DNA of 64,000 nucleotides from an uncultured Gemmatimonadota bacterium (GCA_902825965.1 CADEDA010000002.1:310001-374000); one strand, 5' to 3'. Numbered from the stretch's first letter, positions 16,909 to 28,549 are shown. A program made the numbers and translations. The notes: generated from the sequence alone by a model not told the origin.

Positions 16909-18045
16909 TCAGATCAGGTCGACCGGACGCCCCGAGAGCCGCGCGATCAAGCCGATCCGGAAGGTCACGTCGCACCACCGTTCGTCGCCGCCGTGCGCGG
17001 CTTCGAGCGGATACATCGGCCACACGTACGGATTGTTGCTCTTGGGCATGGCGAGCCCCTTGTGCGGGTGCCAGACACCGTCGCGGCCGCAGTCGTCCAC
17101 GAAGCGCTCGTACATCTTCGTCCAGTTCTCGTTGCGTCGCAGGAACCCGAGCCGCGCCATGAGCTCCAGCCACGCGAGCGCGAACGGCACATCCGCCTCG
17201 ACGGCGTTCCGGTGCGGCAACAGGTCACCGAGCACCAGGTGCGGCATCTCGAGGAGCTGCGTGCCCACCTGCTGCACCGACTCCTGCCGGGGCAGCGGGC
17301 GCGTGAGGTACTCGTAGAGCAGTTCCATCGCCTCGAAGTGCTCGCTCTGGAACAGCGGCATGTGCGCGAGCAGGTGCAGCAGGTGGATCGTGGGCGGGGA
17401 GGCCTCGGGATGCAGCACCTGCTTGTTCCCCACGCGGATCCAGGGCTTCTCCGCGAGCGGCGAGCGGAGGAAGTCGGCGACGCGGTCGAGCATGCGCCGC
17501 GCGAGCCCGCGGAGGCGCGGGTCACCCTCGAATCCCGCACCGGCGAGCGCCGCTCCAGCACCCTCGCGCAGCGACTGACGCTGCAGCAGCACGTACTCCA
17601 CCTCGACCTTCTTGGTGGGCAGCAGCTCGTAGAGTTGCGAGCGATCCAGGTCCTCGGCCAGCAGGCGGAACAGCACGCGGCGAGTGTGCACCAGCGGCGG
17701 TGCGTCCTTGTCCCAGCCGGATTCGGTGAGTCGGCGGAACGCCGGGACCGTCCCGACCCCCTCGAAGTGCTCGGCGCGCTGCGAGGGGATGGTGAGGATC
17801 GAGGCGTTCCACGACCCGTCAATGGATGCCTGGCAGGCCAACAGCAGCGCCTGACGATCCGTGTAGGGCAGGTTATGGATTTCTGGCCCGAGTTTCGAGC
17901 CGAGTTTCGCAACGTCGATGATGGATCGATACTGAATCGATGGTGACGCGTGATTCAGCAGCCATTCGAGCGGAAATGGGACCGCCGGCGGGGGAGGCGG
18001 TGGCGGTGCGAAGATAGAAACGGGCGTAACGACTGGGATGGTCAA
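16909..18045 (-). CDS. conserved protein, possible alpha-toroid (prenyltransferase/cyclase-like) fold
   Basis: About 378 residues, mostly helical. After a run of seven prolines near residue 15 comes FPLEWLLNHASPSIQYRSII, resembling the start of proteins with squalene-cyclase-like alpha-toroid repeats. No DxDD or other cyclase motif is seen, so no enzyme activity is claimed. The only standard start codon at the 5' end is TTG at 18045; TATCTT at 18011-18016 lies inside the reading frame, so the true start is doubtful. The gene ends 76 bases before the hydrolase and is probably co-transcribed with it. Confidence 0.55.
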   Translation of the reverse strand: MTIPVVTPVSIFAPPPPPPPAVPFPLEWLLNHASPSIQYRSIIDVAKLGSKLGPEIHNLPYTDRQALLLACQASIDGSWNASILTIPSQRAEHFEGVGTVPAFRRLTESGWDKDAPPLVHTRRVLFRLLAEDLDRSQLYELLPTKKVEVEYVLLQRQSLREGAGAALAGAGFEGDPRLRGLARRMLDRVADFLRSPLAEKPWIRVGNKQVLHPEASPPTIHLLHLLAHMPLFQSEHFEAMELLYEYLTRPLPRQESVQQVGTQLLEMPHLVLGDLLPHRNAVEADVPFALAWLELMARLGFLRRNENWTKMYERFVDDCGRDGVWHPHKGLAMPKSNNPYVWPMYPLEAAHGGDERWCDVTFRIGLIARLSGRPVDLI

Positions 18046-18162
18046 CGATAAAATCCGTGTCTAATGCGTTGCCAATCAACGGGATGGGATGCCGCGGCCC
18101 ACTCGTACCCGCGGAGAGGCTAAAGGATACCATTTTGTACCGAAAGCGCCAGATTCCCCGCG

Positions 18163-18987
18163 ATGCGAGGTGAGTTCGTCGACATCGGGGGCCGACGCCT
18201 CTATTACTACGCCGCCGGCTCCCGCGGCTCCGGCGACCCCGTCGTGTTCCTGCACGGCTTCCCCGTGGCCAGCCGGCTCTGGCACACGGTCGTCCGCGAC
18301 TTCCCGGACGGCTACCGCCTCGTCGTCTGCGACCTGCCCGGCTACGGGCGCTCCGAGGCCTTCCCTGCCCCATCGTGCGGCGGCCACGCCGACGCCGTCG
18401 TCGCGCTCCTCGACGACCTCCGGATCACCCGCGCGACGCTCGTCGGCCACGGACTCGGAGGGGGCGTCGCGCAGGCGGTCGCCGTGCGCACACCGGAGCG
18501 GATCTCCCACTTGGCGTTGCTCGACTCCGCCGCGTTCGGCGTCATCCCGCGCCGCCTCCGCCGCCTCGCACGCGCCACCCGGCTCGCCGCACCGCTCGCC
18601 CGGCACCTGCCGCCCGCGCTGCTCGCCAGCCTGGTGCAGGGCACGGTCATCCGGGGATTCGCCGTACCCGAGCACAGCCGGCTCACGGTCGACTCGAGCC
18701 TGCAACCGTTCCTCACCGCCCACGGGCGCGAGACGCTGCTCGGTCACCTGCGCGCGCTCGACCATTGCGACACCGCTTCGATCACCCCGCAGCTGGCCAC
18801 CCTCGGCATCCCCACCGCCATCCTCTGGGGCGCGGACGATGTGTTCTACCCGGCGACCGTCGCCGAACGCCTGCGGGCGGCGATCCCCGGTGCCACGCTC
18901 GACATCGTGCCCGGGGCCGGGCACTACCTCCCCGAGGACGCGCCCGAGCGCGTGATCGTGCGGCTCACCGAGCTGATGGCGCGCTAG
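18163..18987 (+). CDS. alpha/beta hydrolase
   Basis: A 274-residue hydrolase. VVFLHGFPVASRLWH is the oxyanion loop, DLPGYGRS follows, and ATLVGHGLGGGVAQAVAV holds the nucleophile position. The residue there reads GHGLGG, with glycine where serine is usual (G-x-S-x-G), so the catalytic serine appears missing. AILWGADDVFYP and GAGHYLPEDAPERV supply the acid and histidine segments. It may be a non-hydrolytic member or use another residue. It converges on the kinase gene with a four-base overlap. Confidence 0.75.
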   Translation: MRGEFVDIGGRRLYYYAAGSRGSGDPVVFLHGFPVASRLWHTVVRDFPDGYRLVVCDLPGYGRSEAFPAPSCGGHADAVVALLDDLRITRATLVGHGLGGGVAQAVAVRTPERISHLALLDSAAFGVIPRRLRRLARATRLAAPLARHLPPALLASLVQGTVIRGFAVPEHSRLTVDSSLQPFLTAHGRETLLGHLRALDHCDTASITPQLATLGIPTAILWGADDVFYPATVAERLRAAIPGATLDIVPGAGHYLPEDAPERVIVRLTELMAR

Positions 18988-20996
18988 AACTCCTTGCGCG
19001 TCTCCTCCACCGCGTCGGCGGCGCGCTGCACGTCGCGGGCGATGGCCCGCATCTCCTGCGTGCCGGTGCCGCTGTCGGCCAGTCGGGACTCGAGGCCCGA
19101 GCTGCGCAGCCGCATGAGGTCGAGCTTCATCGACTCGAGCACGAGCAGGGCGTTCTCCAGCTGGCTCGCGAGTGCGGCGCGCCGCTCGCCGAGTTCACTG
19201 AGCGTGCGCTCCTGGCGCGTGAGCAGCTCCAACCGCCGTTCCCGCTCGGGCGCGTCCTTGGGCAGGGCCTCCACCTCGAGCACCCGCTGGCGGAGCTTCT
19301 GCATGGACTCGACGGAGGTCTCGCTGTCGAGCGAGTGCAGCGCGCCGGCGAGTGCACGCACCCGCTCCACGAGTGAGTCCACGGTCGGCGCGATGTCGGG
19401 CAGCAGGGCCTTCTCGCTCTCGGGCAGGCGCTCGAGCACGGAACGGATCTGCGCCTGCGCCGCATACGCGTCCCGCAGCTTGCTGCCGTGCGGACCGTTG
19501 AGCAGCTCGCGCGGCACGTTGTCCAGCAGTCGTTCGATGGTCGTCGCCGTCGGTGCCAGGGCCCCGCTCGAGAGCCGCGGGGCCGGCGCACCGCCGGGGA
19601 GCGAATCGACCGGACGTTTGGGCCGGCGGAAGACGTCGCGGATGGGGATGCCGTCGGCCCAGAGGTCGCTCAACCGCTTGAAGATGCCCAGGCTCATGCC
19701 GAGGGCCGGGAACAGCACCCAGGGGAACTGCGGCGAGAAGACGGCGTTGATCACGGCGAGGAACCCCACCGTGGCCACCGCGCCGCCGATGCGGCGCCGG
19801 ACGCCGGCGATGCGTTCCTCGGGCGTGCGACGTTGCAGTTCGATGCGCTGCAGTTCGATCGCGGCCTCGCGCATCTCCGGCGTGGGGCCCACCACGGCAC
19901 CACCGCGCACCTGCTCGCGCCAGCGGCGTTGTTCCTCGCGCCAGCGCCGGAGCACCTCGCGCCCGTGTTCCCGCGTGGCGGGATCGAACATCCAGTCGCG
20001 GGGCAGCGGCGGGAACGGCGGTGCCGGCAGCGGTGTGTCGCGCTGCAGGCGTTCGTACGGATCCTGGATCTCCTCGCGACGGCCGGGCACGGTGCCGACG
20101 GTCGCCGGGTGACTGTGCCGCGGCGTGGCGCGCATCGGCGGCGCGGACGCCGGGGCGTCCTCGGCGAGCGCGGCGGCGAACGCCGCCGCATCCGTCCAGC
20201 GCTCCTCGCGACCCTTCGCGAGGGCGCGGTCGATCGCCTGCACCAGATTGAGCGGCAGGTCGGGCCGCAGCTGTGCCAGCGGACGCGGGCGCTCGCTCAG
20301 GTGCTTCATGAGCATGGCGGGTGTGTTCGTCGCCTGGAACGGCAGTTCGCCGGCGAGCATCTGGTAGCCGACGATGCCGAGGGCGTAGATGTCGGCGCGG
20401 CCGTCCACCTCGCGCTCCCCCATCGCCTGCTCCGGACTCATGTAGGCCGGCGTGCCGACCGCGATCCCCGTGACGGTGAGTCGCTGGTCCCCCTCGGCGG
20501 CGCGCGCGATGCCGAAGTCCGTGACCAGTGCCCGGCCGGACTCGGTGTCGAGCAGGATGTTGTCGGGCTTGATGTCGCGGTGCACGACCCCGTGCTGGTG
20601 CGCGTACTGCAGCGCATCGGCGACCTCGCGCAGGATGCGGCGCACCGCATCGAGCGGCGGACGCGGCTCGCGGGCCAGCCGCGCGGCGAGTGATTCGCCC
20701 TCCACCAGGCCCATCGCGAAGTACACGAGGCCCTCCGCCTCGTCCACCGAGTAGATCGGCACGATGTGCGGGTGCGAGAGCCGCGCTGACATCTCGGCCT
20801 CGCGCAGGAACCGCGACTTGACCTCCTGGCGGAAGGCGAGCTCCGGCGGCAGGACCTTCAGCGCGACCTTGCGCCGCAGCCGGGCGTCGCGCGCCCGATA
20901 CACGACCGCCATGCCCCCGCGGCCGATCTCCGCCTCGATCTCGTACAGGCCGGCGACCGCGGTCTCGCAGCGCGCGCGGAGCGCGTCGTCACCCAC
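18984..20996 (-). CDS. serine/threonine protein kinase with 2TM segment
   Basis: A 670-residue PknB-type kinase. Kinase domain about 17-280: GRGGMAVVYRARD loop, catalytic lysine in VALKVL, HRDIKPDNILL, DFGIARA and GTPAYMSPEQ. A proline- and arginine-rich linker follows, then a pair of hydrophobic segments (VATVGFLAVINAVF and FPWVLFPALGMSLGIF) resembling the 2TM domain, and a long helical C-terminal part with coiled-coil character. It begins at GTG, overlapping the upstream kinase stop by eight bases. The two kinases share this architecture and are tandem paralogues. The signal and substrates are unknown. Confidence 0.88.
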   Translation of the reverse strand: MGDDALRARCETAVAGLYEIEAEIGRGGMAVVYRARDARLRRKVALKVLPPELAFRQEVKSRFLREAEMSARLSHPHIVPIYSVDEAEGLVYFAMGLVEGESLAARLAREPRPPLDAVRRILREVADALQYAHQHGVVHRDIKPDNILLDTESGRALVTDFGIARAAEGDQRLTVTGIAVGTPAYMSPEQAMGEREVDGRADIYALGIVGYQMLAGELPFQATNTPAMLMKHLSERPRPLAQLRPDLPLNLVQAIDRALAKGREERWTDAAAFAAALAEDAPASAPPMRATPRHSHPATVGTVPGRREEIQDPYERLQRDTPLPAPPFPPLPRDWMFDPATREHGREVLRRWREEQRRWREQVRGGAVVGPTPEMREAAIELQRIELQRRTPEERIAGVRRRIGGAVATVGFLAVINAVFSPQFPWVLFPALGMSLGIFKRLSDLWADGIPIRDVFRRPKRPVDSLPGGAPAPRLSSGALAPTATTIERLLDNVPRELLNGPHGSKLRDAYAAQAQIRSVLERLPESEKALLPDIAPTVDSLVERVRALAGALHSLDSETSVESMQKLRQRVLEVEALPKDAPERERRLELLTRQERTLSELGERRAALASQLENALLVLESMKLDLMRLRSSGLESRLADSGTGTQEMRAIARDVQRAADAVEETRKEF

Positions 20997-22896
20997 GAGC
21001 GGCTGGACGCTGCAGGCGGGACATCTCGTCGCCCACGTACACCGCGCTGTCGACGTCGCGGGCCAGCTGCAGCGCCTGCTCCGCCACCGAGGTCACGCGC
21101 TGCCAGCTCTCGTTGCCCATCTTCAGGCGCAGCACGTCGAGCTTCATGTTCTTGAGCGCGATGCAGCACTCCTCGAGCTTGGCCGTGTACTCGGTCCGCT
21201 TGCGCTGCGCGTCGGCCACCGAGCGGCGGTTGCGCTTCAGCAGGGCCAGCCGGCGCACGCGCGACTCGCTGGCCGCCGTGTCGAGCGGGTTGGCCTGCGA
21301 CTCCAGCACCGAGATCTCCTTGTCGATCGCCTCGGCACTGGTGGACCCCACCTCGCGCTCCGCCATCGCGATCGCGCGCGCGATCGTCACGATGGTCTCG
21401 GCGACACGCTGGGCGCTGGTGCCGACCTCGGGCAGGCGGTCGCGCTCCGCCTTGGGCAGGTCGCGCATGATGCGAACGATCTCGTCGCGGTCCAGCAGCG
21501 CCTGCCGCACCGCGGCGGCGTGCGGACCGCTGCTCATGGCCTCCAGCTCGGCACCGGCGGCACCCGGCACCGGCACCCCCACCGCGCCGGTGCTCAGGCG
21601 GCGACGGCGCGTGCGCTCGCGCACCTCCGCCCGCTTGGCCGGGTCCCAGATCGCCTTCGCGTCGTCGAGCGTCTCGGCCGCGACATCGACGATCATGCGG
21701 TCGCGCGGCTGCTTGAACACATCGCGCCAGTCGTAGCCGTCGCTCCAGAGCTTGGCGTACTTGTACGCCATGTTGATGCCCCAGAGGAACGACACGAACA
21801 GGAAGCTCGGTCCGCCGACGATGTCCACGAACACGATGGCGCCGGACACGAACAGGAAGGGCGCGAGGTTGCGGCGGAACTCCACCACCGGCTTCGCCTC
21901 CCAACGGACGCGCTCCTCCGGCGTCGGCTCGCCGTCCATCGCGTAGTCCGCACCCGCCAGCGGGCGCGGCTGCCAGTTGGGCGCCGCCTGCGGGTACGCC
22001 GAGCCCGCGCGCGTCGGCAGCGCCGGCACCTGCCCGGTCTCGAGGGCACGCACGAACTCCTTCGCACTCGGGAAACGGTCGGCGGGGTTCTTCTCGAGGC
22101 AGAGCATCACGGCCCGGGCGAGGTCGGGCGGCACGGCGGCCCGCTGCTCGATCGGCGTGGGCTTCTCGCTGAGATGCTTCACCAGCAGGGCCGGCGTGCT
22201 CGTCGCGTTGAACGGCAGGTCGCCGCAGAGCATCTGGTAGGCGACGACGCCCAGCGAGTAGAGATCGGTGCGCCCGTCGATGTCACGGTCGCCGGCCGAC
22301 TGCTCCGGGCTCATGAACGCCGGCGTGCCGATCGCGATCCCGGTGCCGGTGAGCTTCTGCTCCGCGCCCTCGCTCACCGCGCGCGCGATGCCGAAGTCCG
22401 TCACCATCGTCCGGCCCGTCTGCCCGTCGATGAGGATGTTGTCCGGCTTGATGTCGCGGTGCACGGTGTTCTGCGAATGCGCGTAGGCCAGCGCGTCCCC
22501 CACTTCGCGGAGGATGCGGCGTGCCTCATCGGGCGCGATGGGGCCCTGCCGCTGGATGCGCGAGCCGAGGTTCTCGCCCTCGACGAGCGCCATCACGAAG
22601 TAGACGAGGCCTTCGCGCTCGTCGACCGAGTAGATGGGGACGATGTGCGGGTGCGACAGCTGTGCCGCCATCTCCGCCTCGCGCAGGAAGCGCTGGCGGA
22701 TCTCCGAGCGGAAGGCGAGCTCGGGCGGCAGGAGCTTGATGGCGACCGGTCGCTTGAGACGCTTGTCGCGCCCCTTGTACACGATCCCCATGCCCCCGCG
22801 GCCGATCTCCTTCTCGACCTCGTATTGGGTTTCGAGCACACGCATGACGTGCGAGCGCAGCTCGGCGTCCGATTGACTGATCGGGATGTCGCTCAC
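20989..22896 (-). CDS. serine/threonine protein kinase with 2TM segment
   Basis: A 635-residue kinase, paralogue of the downstream gene. GRGGMGIVYKGRD, VAIKLLPPELAF, HRDIKPDNILIDG, DFGIARAV and GTPAFMSPEQ mark an active kinase domain (about 26-290). A linker leads to two hydrophobic stretches (LAPFLFVSGAIVFVDIV and SFLFVSFLWGINMAYKY) and a helical C-terminal region. Translation starts at GTG 22896. The gene is divergent from lon across a 225-base gap; a TATCCT at 22927-22932 on this strand may be its -10. Confidence 0.88.
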   Translation of the reverse strand: MSDIPISQSDAELRSHVMRVLETQYEVEKEIGRGGMGIVYKGRDKRLKRPVAIKLLPPELAFRSEIRQRFLREAEMAAQLSHPHIVPIYSVDEREGLVYFVMALVEGENLGSRIQRQGPIAPDEARRILREVGDALAYAHSQNTVHRDIKPDNILIDGQTGRTMVTDFGIARAVSEGAEQKLTGTGIAIGTPAFMSPEQSAGDRDIDGRTDLYSLGVVAYQMLCGDLPFNATSTPALLVKHLSEKPTPIEQRAAVPPDLARAVMLCLEKNPADRFPSAKEFVRALETGQVPALPTRAGSAYPQAAPNWQPRPLAGADYAMDGEPTPEERVRWEAKPVVEFRRNLAPFLFVSGAIVFVDIVGGPSFLFVSFLWGINMAYKYAKLWSDGYDWRDVFKQPRDRMIVDVAAETLDDAKAIWDPAKRAEVRERTRRRRLSTGAVGVPVPGAAGAELEAMSSGPHAAAVRQALLDRDEIVRIMRDLPKAERDRLPEVGTSAQRVAETIVTIARAIAMAEREVGSTSAEAIDKEISVLESQANPLDTAASESRVRRLALLKRNRRSVADAQRKRTEYTAKLEECCIALKNMKLDVLRLKMGNESWQRVTSVAEQALQLARDVDSAVYVGDEMSRLQRPAARG

Positions 22897-22970
22897 GGAG
22901 GGATCGGGAGGGTAGCGGACTCGACAAGGATATCACCTCGCTCGACCGCGCACCACATCGCGTTACGGTG

Positions 22971-22976
22971 TATAAC
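22971..22976 (+). promoter_or_regulatory. possible -10 of lon
   Basis: TATAAC preceded by TG (GGTGTATAAC), an extended-type -10, 145 bases before the lon ATG. If used, lon has a long untranslated leader, unlike most genes here. No CIRCE or clear heat-shock promoter was recognised in the 22897-23121 gap. Confidence 0.3.
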
Positions 22977-23121
22977 GGTCGCCGCCTTGGCAGGCACTAC
23001 GTCAAGGCGACGGGAGAAAGTTGCAAAGCCCGCCACTATGTCGTAAGTCAGGGCGGAACGCTCCTTGCCCCCTTCGGGCCGAACCGCACGTCCAACCTCC
23101 GCCCCGAACGGATCCCTGCTG

Positions 23122-25680
<2,559 letters not shown>

Positions 25681-25685
25681 TATTC

Positions 25686-25709
25686 GGGGGGTGCGGATCC
25701 GCACCCCCC
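25686..25709 (+). terminator. intrinsic-type terminator after lon
   Basis: A perfect 24-base palindrome with six G, a central TGCGGATCCGCA and six C: a 10-bp stem with a GATC loop. It starts six bases after the lon stop and is followed by TTCCCGTTT, a weak T tract. Confidence 0.65.
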
Positions 25710-25735
25710 TTCCCGTTTCCGTCCGAGAACCCGCC

Positions 25736-26572
25736 GTGTCCCTCCGCCCCCACCGTCTCGCGTCCGCGTCCGCGTCCGCGTCACCCCTGCTCGGTTGCCT
25801 CGTCGCGACGCTGCTGTCCGCGCCGCTGGGCACGCCGCTGGGCGCCCAGAACGACCGCACCATCGTGCAGGTCACCGATGTCCGCGGCAACGCCATCCCG
25901 TTCGCGTTCGTGCAGATCGTGAACGGGGCCATCCGCATCGCGGACGACTCCGGGCGCGCCTCGTTCAACGTGAAACCGAAGGACTCGCTCAACATCGTTG
26001 CCCGGCGCATCGGCTTCGAACCGTACATCGGCTGGGTCAAGAAGAAGGCCGACTCGCCCTTCTTCGTCGCCGACCTCATCCCACTCGCCAGGACACTCGA
26101 CCCGGTGACCGTGCGCGGCCGTCGCGACAACCCGCTGGCGCGCACCGGCTTCTATGACCGCGTCGAGCGTGTGCAGAAGGGCGCGTTCGCTGCACGCATG
26201 ATCACGCCGGAAGAGCTCGACCTCCGGAATCCGTTCCAGATCACGCACGTGCTGGCCGGCGACAACCTCGTGAAGGTCACGCCGATGAGCGGGCGGCAGG
26301 TGCTCATGGGCCGCGGCATCAACTGCGCCATGACCATCCTGCTCGACGGCCAGCGGCTCGATGGCACCATCGAGGAGGCGATCGGCAACCCGAACGCCCC
26401 GCCGATCTCCACGCTGGCGACGCTCGACGAGTTGGTGCCCGCCGCGTCGGTCATGGCGATGGAGATCTACGGCAGCGCGGCGGCGGTGCCGGTCGAGCTG
26501 CAGCGGGTCGCGGGTTCACGGATGGCGCAGGGCTGTGGACTGATCGCCATCTGGACCGGCTCGCGACGGTAG
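25736..26572 (+). CDS. secreted carboxypeptidase-regulatory-like / TonB-plug-like protein without barrel
   Basis: About 278 residues from GTG 25736. A signal peptide with ASASASAS (from GCGTCC repeats) ends at GAQ. Next is a carboxypeptidase-regulatory-like beta sandwich (VQVTDVRGNAIPFAFVQIVN, then a RRIGFEPY segment). The C-terminal part resembles a TonB-receptor plug: CAMTILLDGQRLDGT, then ASVMAMEIYGSAAAVPVEL and CGLIAIWTG. There is no beta-barrel. Two cysteines (INCAM and QGCGL) are placed as in two paralogues in the window. It is probably periplasmic or surface located; its role is unknown. Confidence 0.72.
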   Translation: MSLRPHRLASASASASPLLGCLVATLLSAPLGTPLGAQNDRTIVQVTDVRGNAIPFAFVQIVNGAIRIADDSGRASFNVKPKDSLNIVARRIGFEPYIGWVKKKADSPFFVADLIPLARTLDPVTVRGRRDNPLARTGFYDRVERVQKGAFAARMITPEELDLRNPFQITHVLAGDNLVKVTPMSGRQVLMGRGINCAMTILLDGQRLDGTIEEAIGNPNAPPISTLATLDELVPAASVMAMEIYGSAAAVPVELQRVAGSRMAQGCGLIAIWTGSRR

Positions 26573-26600
26573 CCGCCGCAGGCGACAGGGCGGGAACGAC

Positions 26601-26633
26601 GCGGGGGGCGCGGCCGTCGGCCGCGCCCCCCGC
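26601..26633. terminator. bidirectional hairpin between convergent genes
   Basis: GCGGGGGGCGCGGCC, a GTC loop, and the exact reverse complement: a 15-bp stem lying 28 bases after one stop codon and 21 bases from the other. No strong T tract. Confidence 0.6.
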
Positions 26634-26654
26634 CTCATTCCGTCAGGCCCCGGT

Positions 26655-28388
26655 TCAGGGGTCCGTCGTCGCCTCGAAGCTCACGGCCAGCTTGAGCGCA
26701 CCCGGTGTCTCGACGACAGTGGTCGTGCCGTCGGCGAGCACGTAGGTGAAGGCGTAGATCGAGCCGTAGCCCGAGCCGAGCCGCCACGTGATGGTCGCCC
26801 GGCCGTCCGCGCCGGTGATCGTCTGTGGCGGGTCCACCGAGCCCGGCGTCGCCGCTCCCGGGAACACCTCCCAACCGATCACCACCCCGGCGACCGGGTT
26901 GCCCTGCGCATCCGTCACGCGCACGACGGGGGCCACCGGCACCACGCCGCCCACCGGCACGCCGCGCTGGAAGAAGCCGCCCTGCACGATCGTCATGGCC
27001 GCCGGGATGCCCGAGCTCGCCGTGACGTCGAACGTGGTCGAGGCGGGCGTGAAGATCACGCCGGCCGGCGCATCGCCGCCGACGCCCGGCGTCGCGGTGA
27101 CACGATTGCTGCCCGCCGCACCGAGCGTCCAGCAGATGCCCGAGCGACCGGTCGCGTTGGTGACCGTCGCGGCCGTGGCGCCGAAGGTCCCGCAGGTCGT
27201 GGTCTTGCCGGCGATCGTGCCGCCGCCTGCCACCACCTCCCACGTGATCGGGACGCCGACGAACGGCGTGCCCAAGCGCGTGGTGAGCCGCACCGACGGC
27301 ACGCAGCTCGGATCGAGCGGCTGCCCCGCGGTGCCCACCGAGCAGGGATCCACCACCAAGCTGGCACGCGCGTCACGCTTGCGCGGGCTCGGCGTCGCCG
27401 TCGGCACGCGGATGAACTCGGTCACCGTGCCGCCCACGCCACCACCGAACTCGAGCACCGGGTCCACCGGCGCGAACGGCGAGAACTCGGTCACCGTGCC
27501 CCCGACACCGCCACCCGCGAACTCCTGGAACGCGTGCAGCTGCTTGGGGAGCACCGACGACGCGAGACGCTGCCAGAGCGGCCGCTCCGTGTTGGCGGCG
27601 ACTTGGTTGGGACAGTTGAGGAAGTCGGCATCACCCGGCGCCGCGATCTCGAAGCCGGTGGACTTGCCGTGGCCCAGCCGCAGGCGATTGCGCACCGCCG
27701 CGGGGATCACGCCGTCCGCGCAGACGCCGACGACGACCGGCTGCGTGAGGGCGCTGTTGCCCGCCGACTGCTTGGTGACCAGGAGGAAGCCGGGATACTG
27801 GTCGAGCTTGGTCGCGAGGAACCCGGACGCCGGTGCGTCCTCGACCTTCTCGACGGTGATGACGGTGGGCTCGGCGACCGCGTTGGCCGGGAGCTGGACA
27901 CCGGCGTCACCGGTGGTCGTCGCGACGACCTGTTCCCCGTCGCTCGGCAGCACCAGTTCGCTGTTCGCCGACTGGTTGAGCGAGATGTCGATGCCGGCGA
28001 AGCAGTAGATCGCGTTGATGAGCGCGGTCAGTTGCGCATCGGTGCCTCGGAACTTGCCCGCCTGCTGGCGGTCGAGGAGCCAGTCCACGATCGCGTGGGC
28101 GCGCGCCTGGATCCGGTCGCGCCGCCGGCTCCGCACATCGCTGTCGAGGTTCCCCAGCTGCGCGACCACCCAACGCCGGTCGGCGTTGTTGTGCGCGAGG
28201 AGGATGATCGCGATGGCGTTGATCGGCCCGATGGTCGGGCACCCGCGGACCCAGTGGATGTCCGCTTCCACCTGCTGAAGCGTCAGCTCCTCCGTGGGCG
28301 TGAACTCCGGGGCTGCCGGGGTGTCGGCGCAGGCCAACGCGCCCAGCACGAGCACCAGCGCAAGGAACCGCGTGAACAGTCGAGCCAT
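26655..28388 (-). CDS. lipoprotein with bacterial Ig-like domains
   Basis: About 577 residues from the ATG at 28388. The signal sequence FLALVLVLGALACADTP has a lipobox. The first half is unlike anything I recognise. The second half has repeats typical of Big_1-like Ig domains: VRLTTRLGTPFVGVPITWEV with VAGGGTIAG, then VRVTDAQGNPVAGVVIGWEV. Between them GGGVGGTVTEF occurs twice, 28 residues apart. It is probably a surface or periplasmic adhesin-like or structural protein. Twelve-base hairpins near the start were not seen. An in-frame start 31 codons upstream would remove the signal peptide and is rejected. Confidence 0.72.
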   Translation of the reverse strand: MARLFTRFLALVLVLGALACADTPAAPEFTPTEELTLQQVEADIHWVRGCPTIGPINAIAIILLAHNNADRRWVVAQLGNLDSDVRSRRRDRIQARAHAIVDWLLDRQQAGKFRGTDAQLTALINAIYCFAGIDISLNQSANSELVLPSDGEQVVATTTGDAGVQLPANAVAEPTVITVEKVEDAPASGFLATKLDQYPGFLLVTKQSAGNSALTQPVVVGVCADGVIPAAVRNRLRLGHGKSTGFEIAAPGDADFLNCPNQVAANTERPLWQRLASSVLPKQLHAFQEFAGGGVGGTVTEFSPFAPVDPVLEFGGGVGGTVTEFIRVPTATPSPRKRDARASLVVDPCSVGTAGQPLDPSCVPSVRLTTRLGTPFVGVPITWEVVAGGGTIAGKTTTCGTFGATAATVTNATGRSGICWTLGAAGSNRVTATPGVGGDAPAGVIFTPASTTFDVTASSGIPAAMTIVQGGFFQRGVPVGGVVPVAPVVRVTDAQGNPVAGVVIGWEVFPGAATPGSVDPPQTITGADGRATITWRLGSGYGSIYAFTYVLADGTTTVVETPGALKLAVSFEATTDP

Positions 28389-28533
28389 GTGGGGACTCCG
28401 ATGGTGGATCCGGCCGGGGCGGGGCGACGGCCGGCCGACCGCCGCCCGCCAGAGCCGGGAAAACAGGAAATCATGTCGCAAGTCCGGTGCCCGCCTTCAC
28501 TTCGTGACAGTGGCCCGAGCATGCACCGAAACA

Positions 28534-28549
28534 GGGGCGTCAGCGCCCC
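28534..28549 (-). terminator. weak hairpin downstream of the zinc-ribbon kinase
   Basis: GGGGCG-CTGA-CGCCCC read on the minus strand, followed by TGTTTCGG, about 90 bases after the kinase stop. The rest of the 251-base gap at 28389-28639 shows no gene. Confidence 0.3.

Noticed and set aside
25759..25781. GCGTCC tandem repeats as a possible mobile or regulatory repeat
   Set aside because: They lie inside the signal peptide of the plug-like protein and simply encode ASASASAS.
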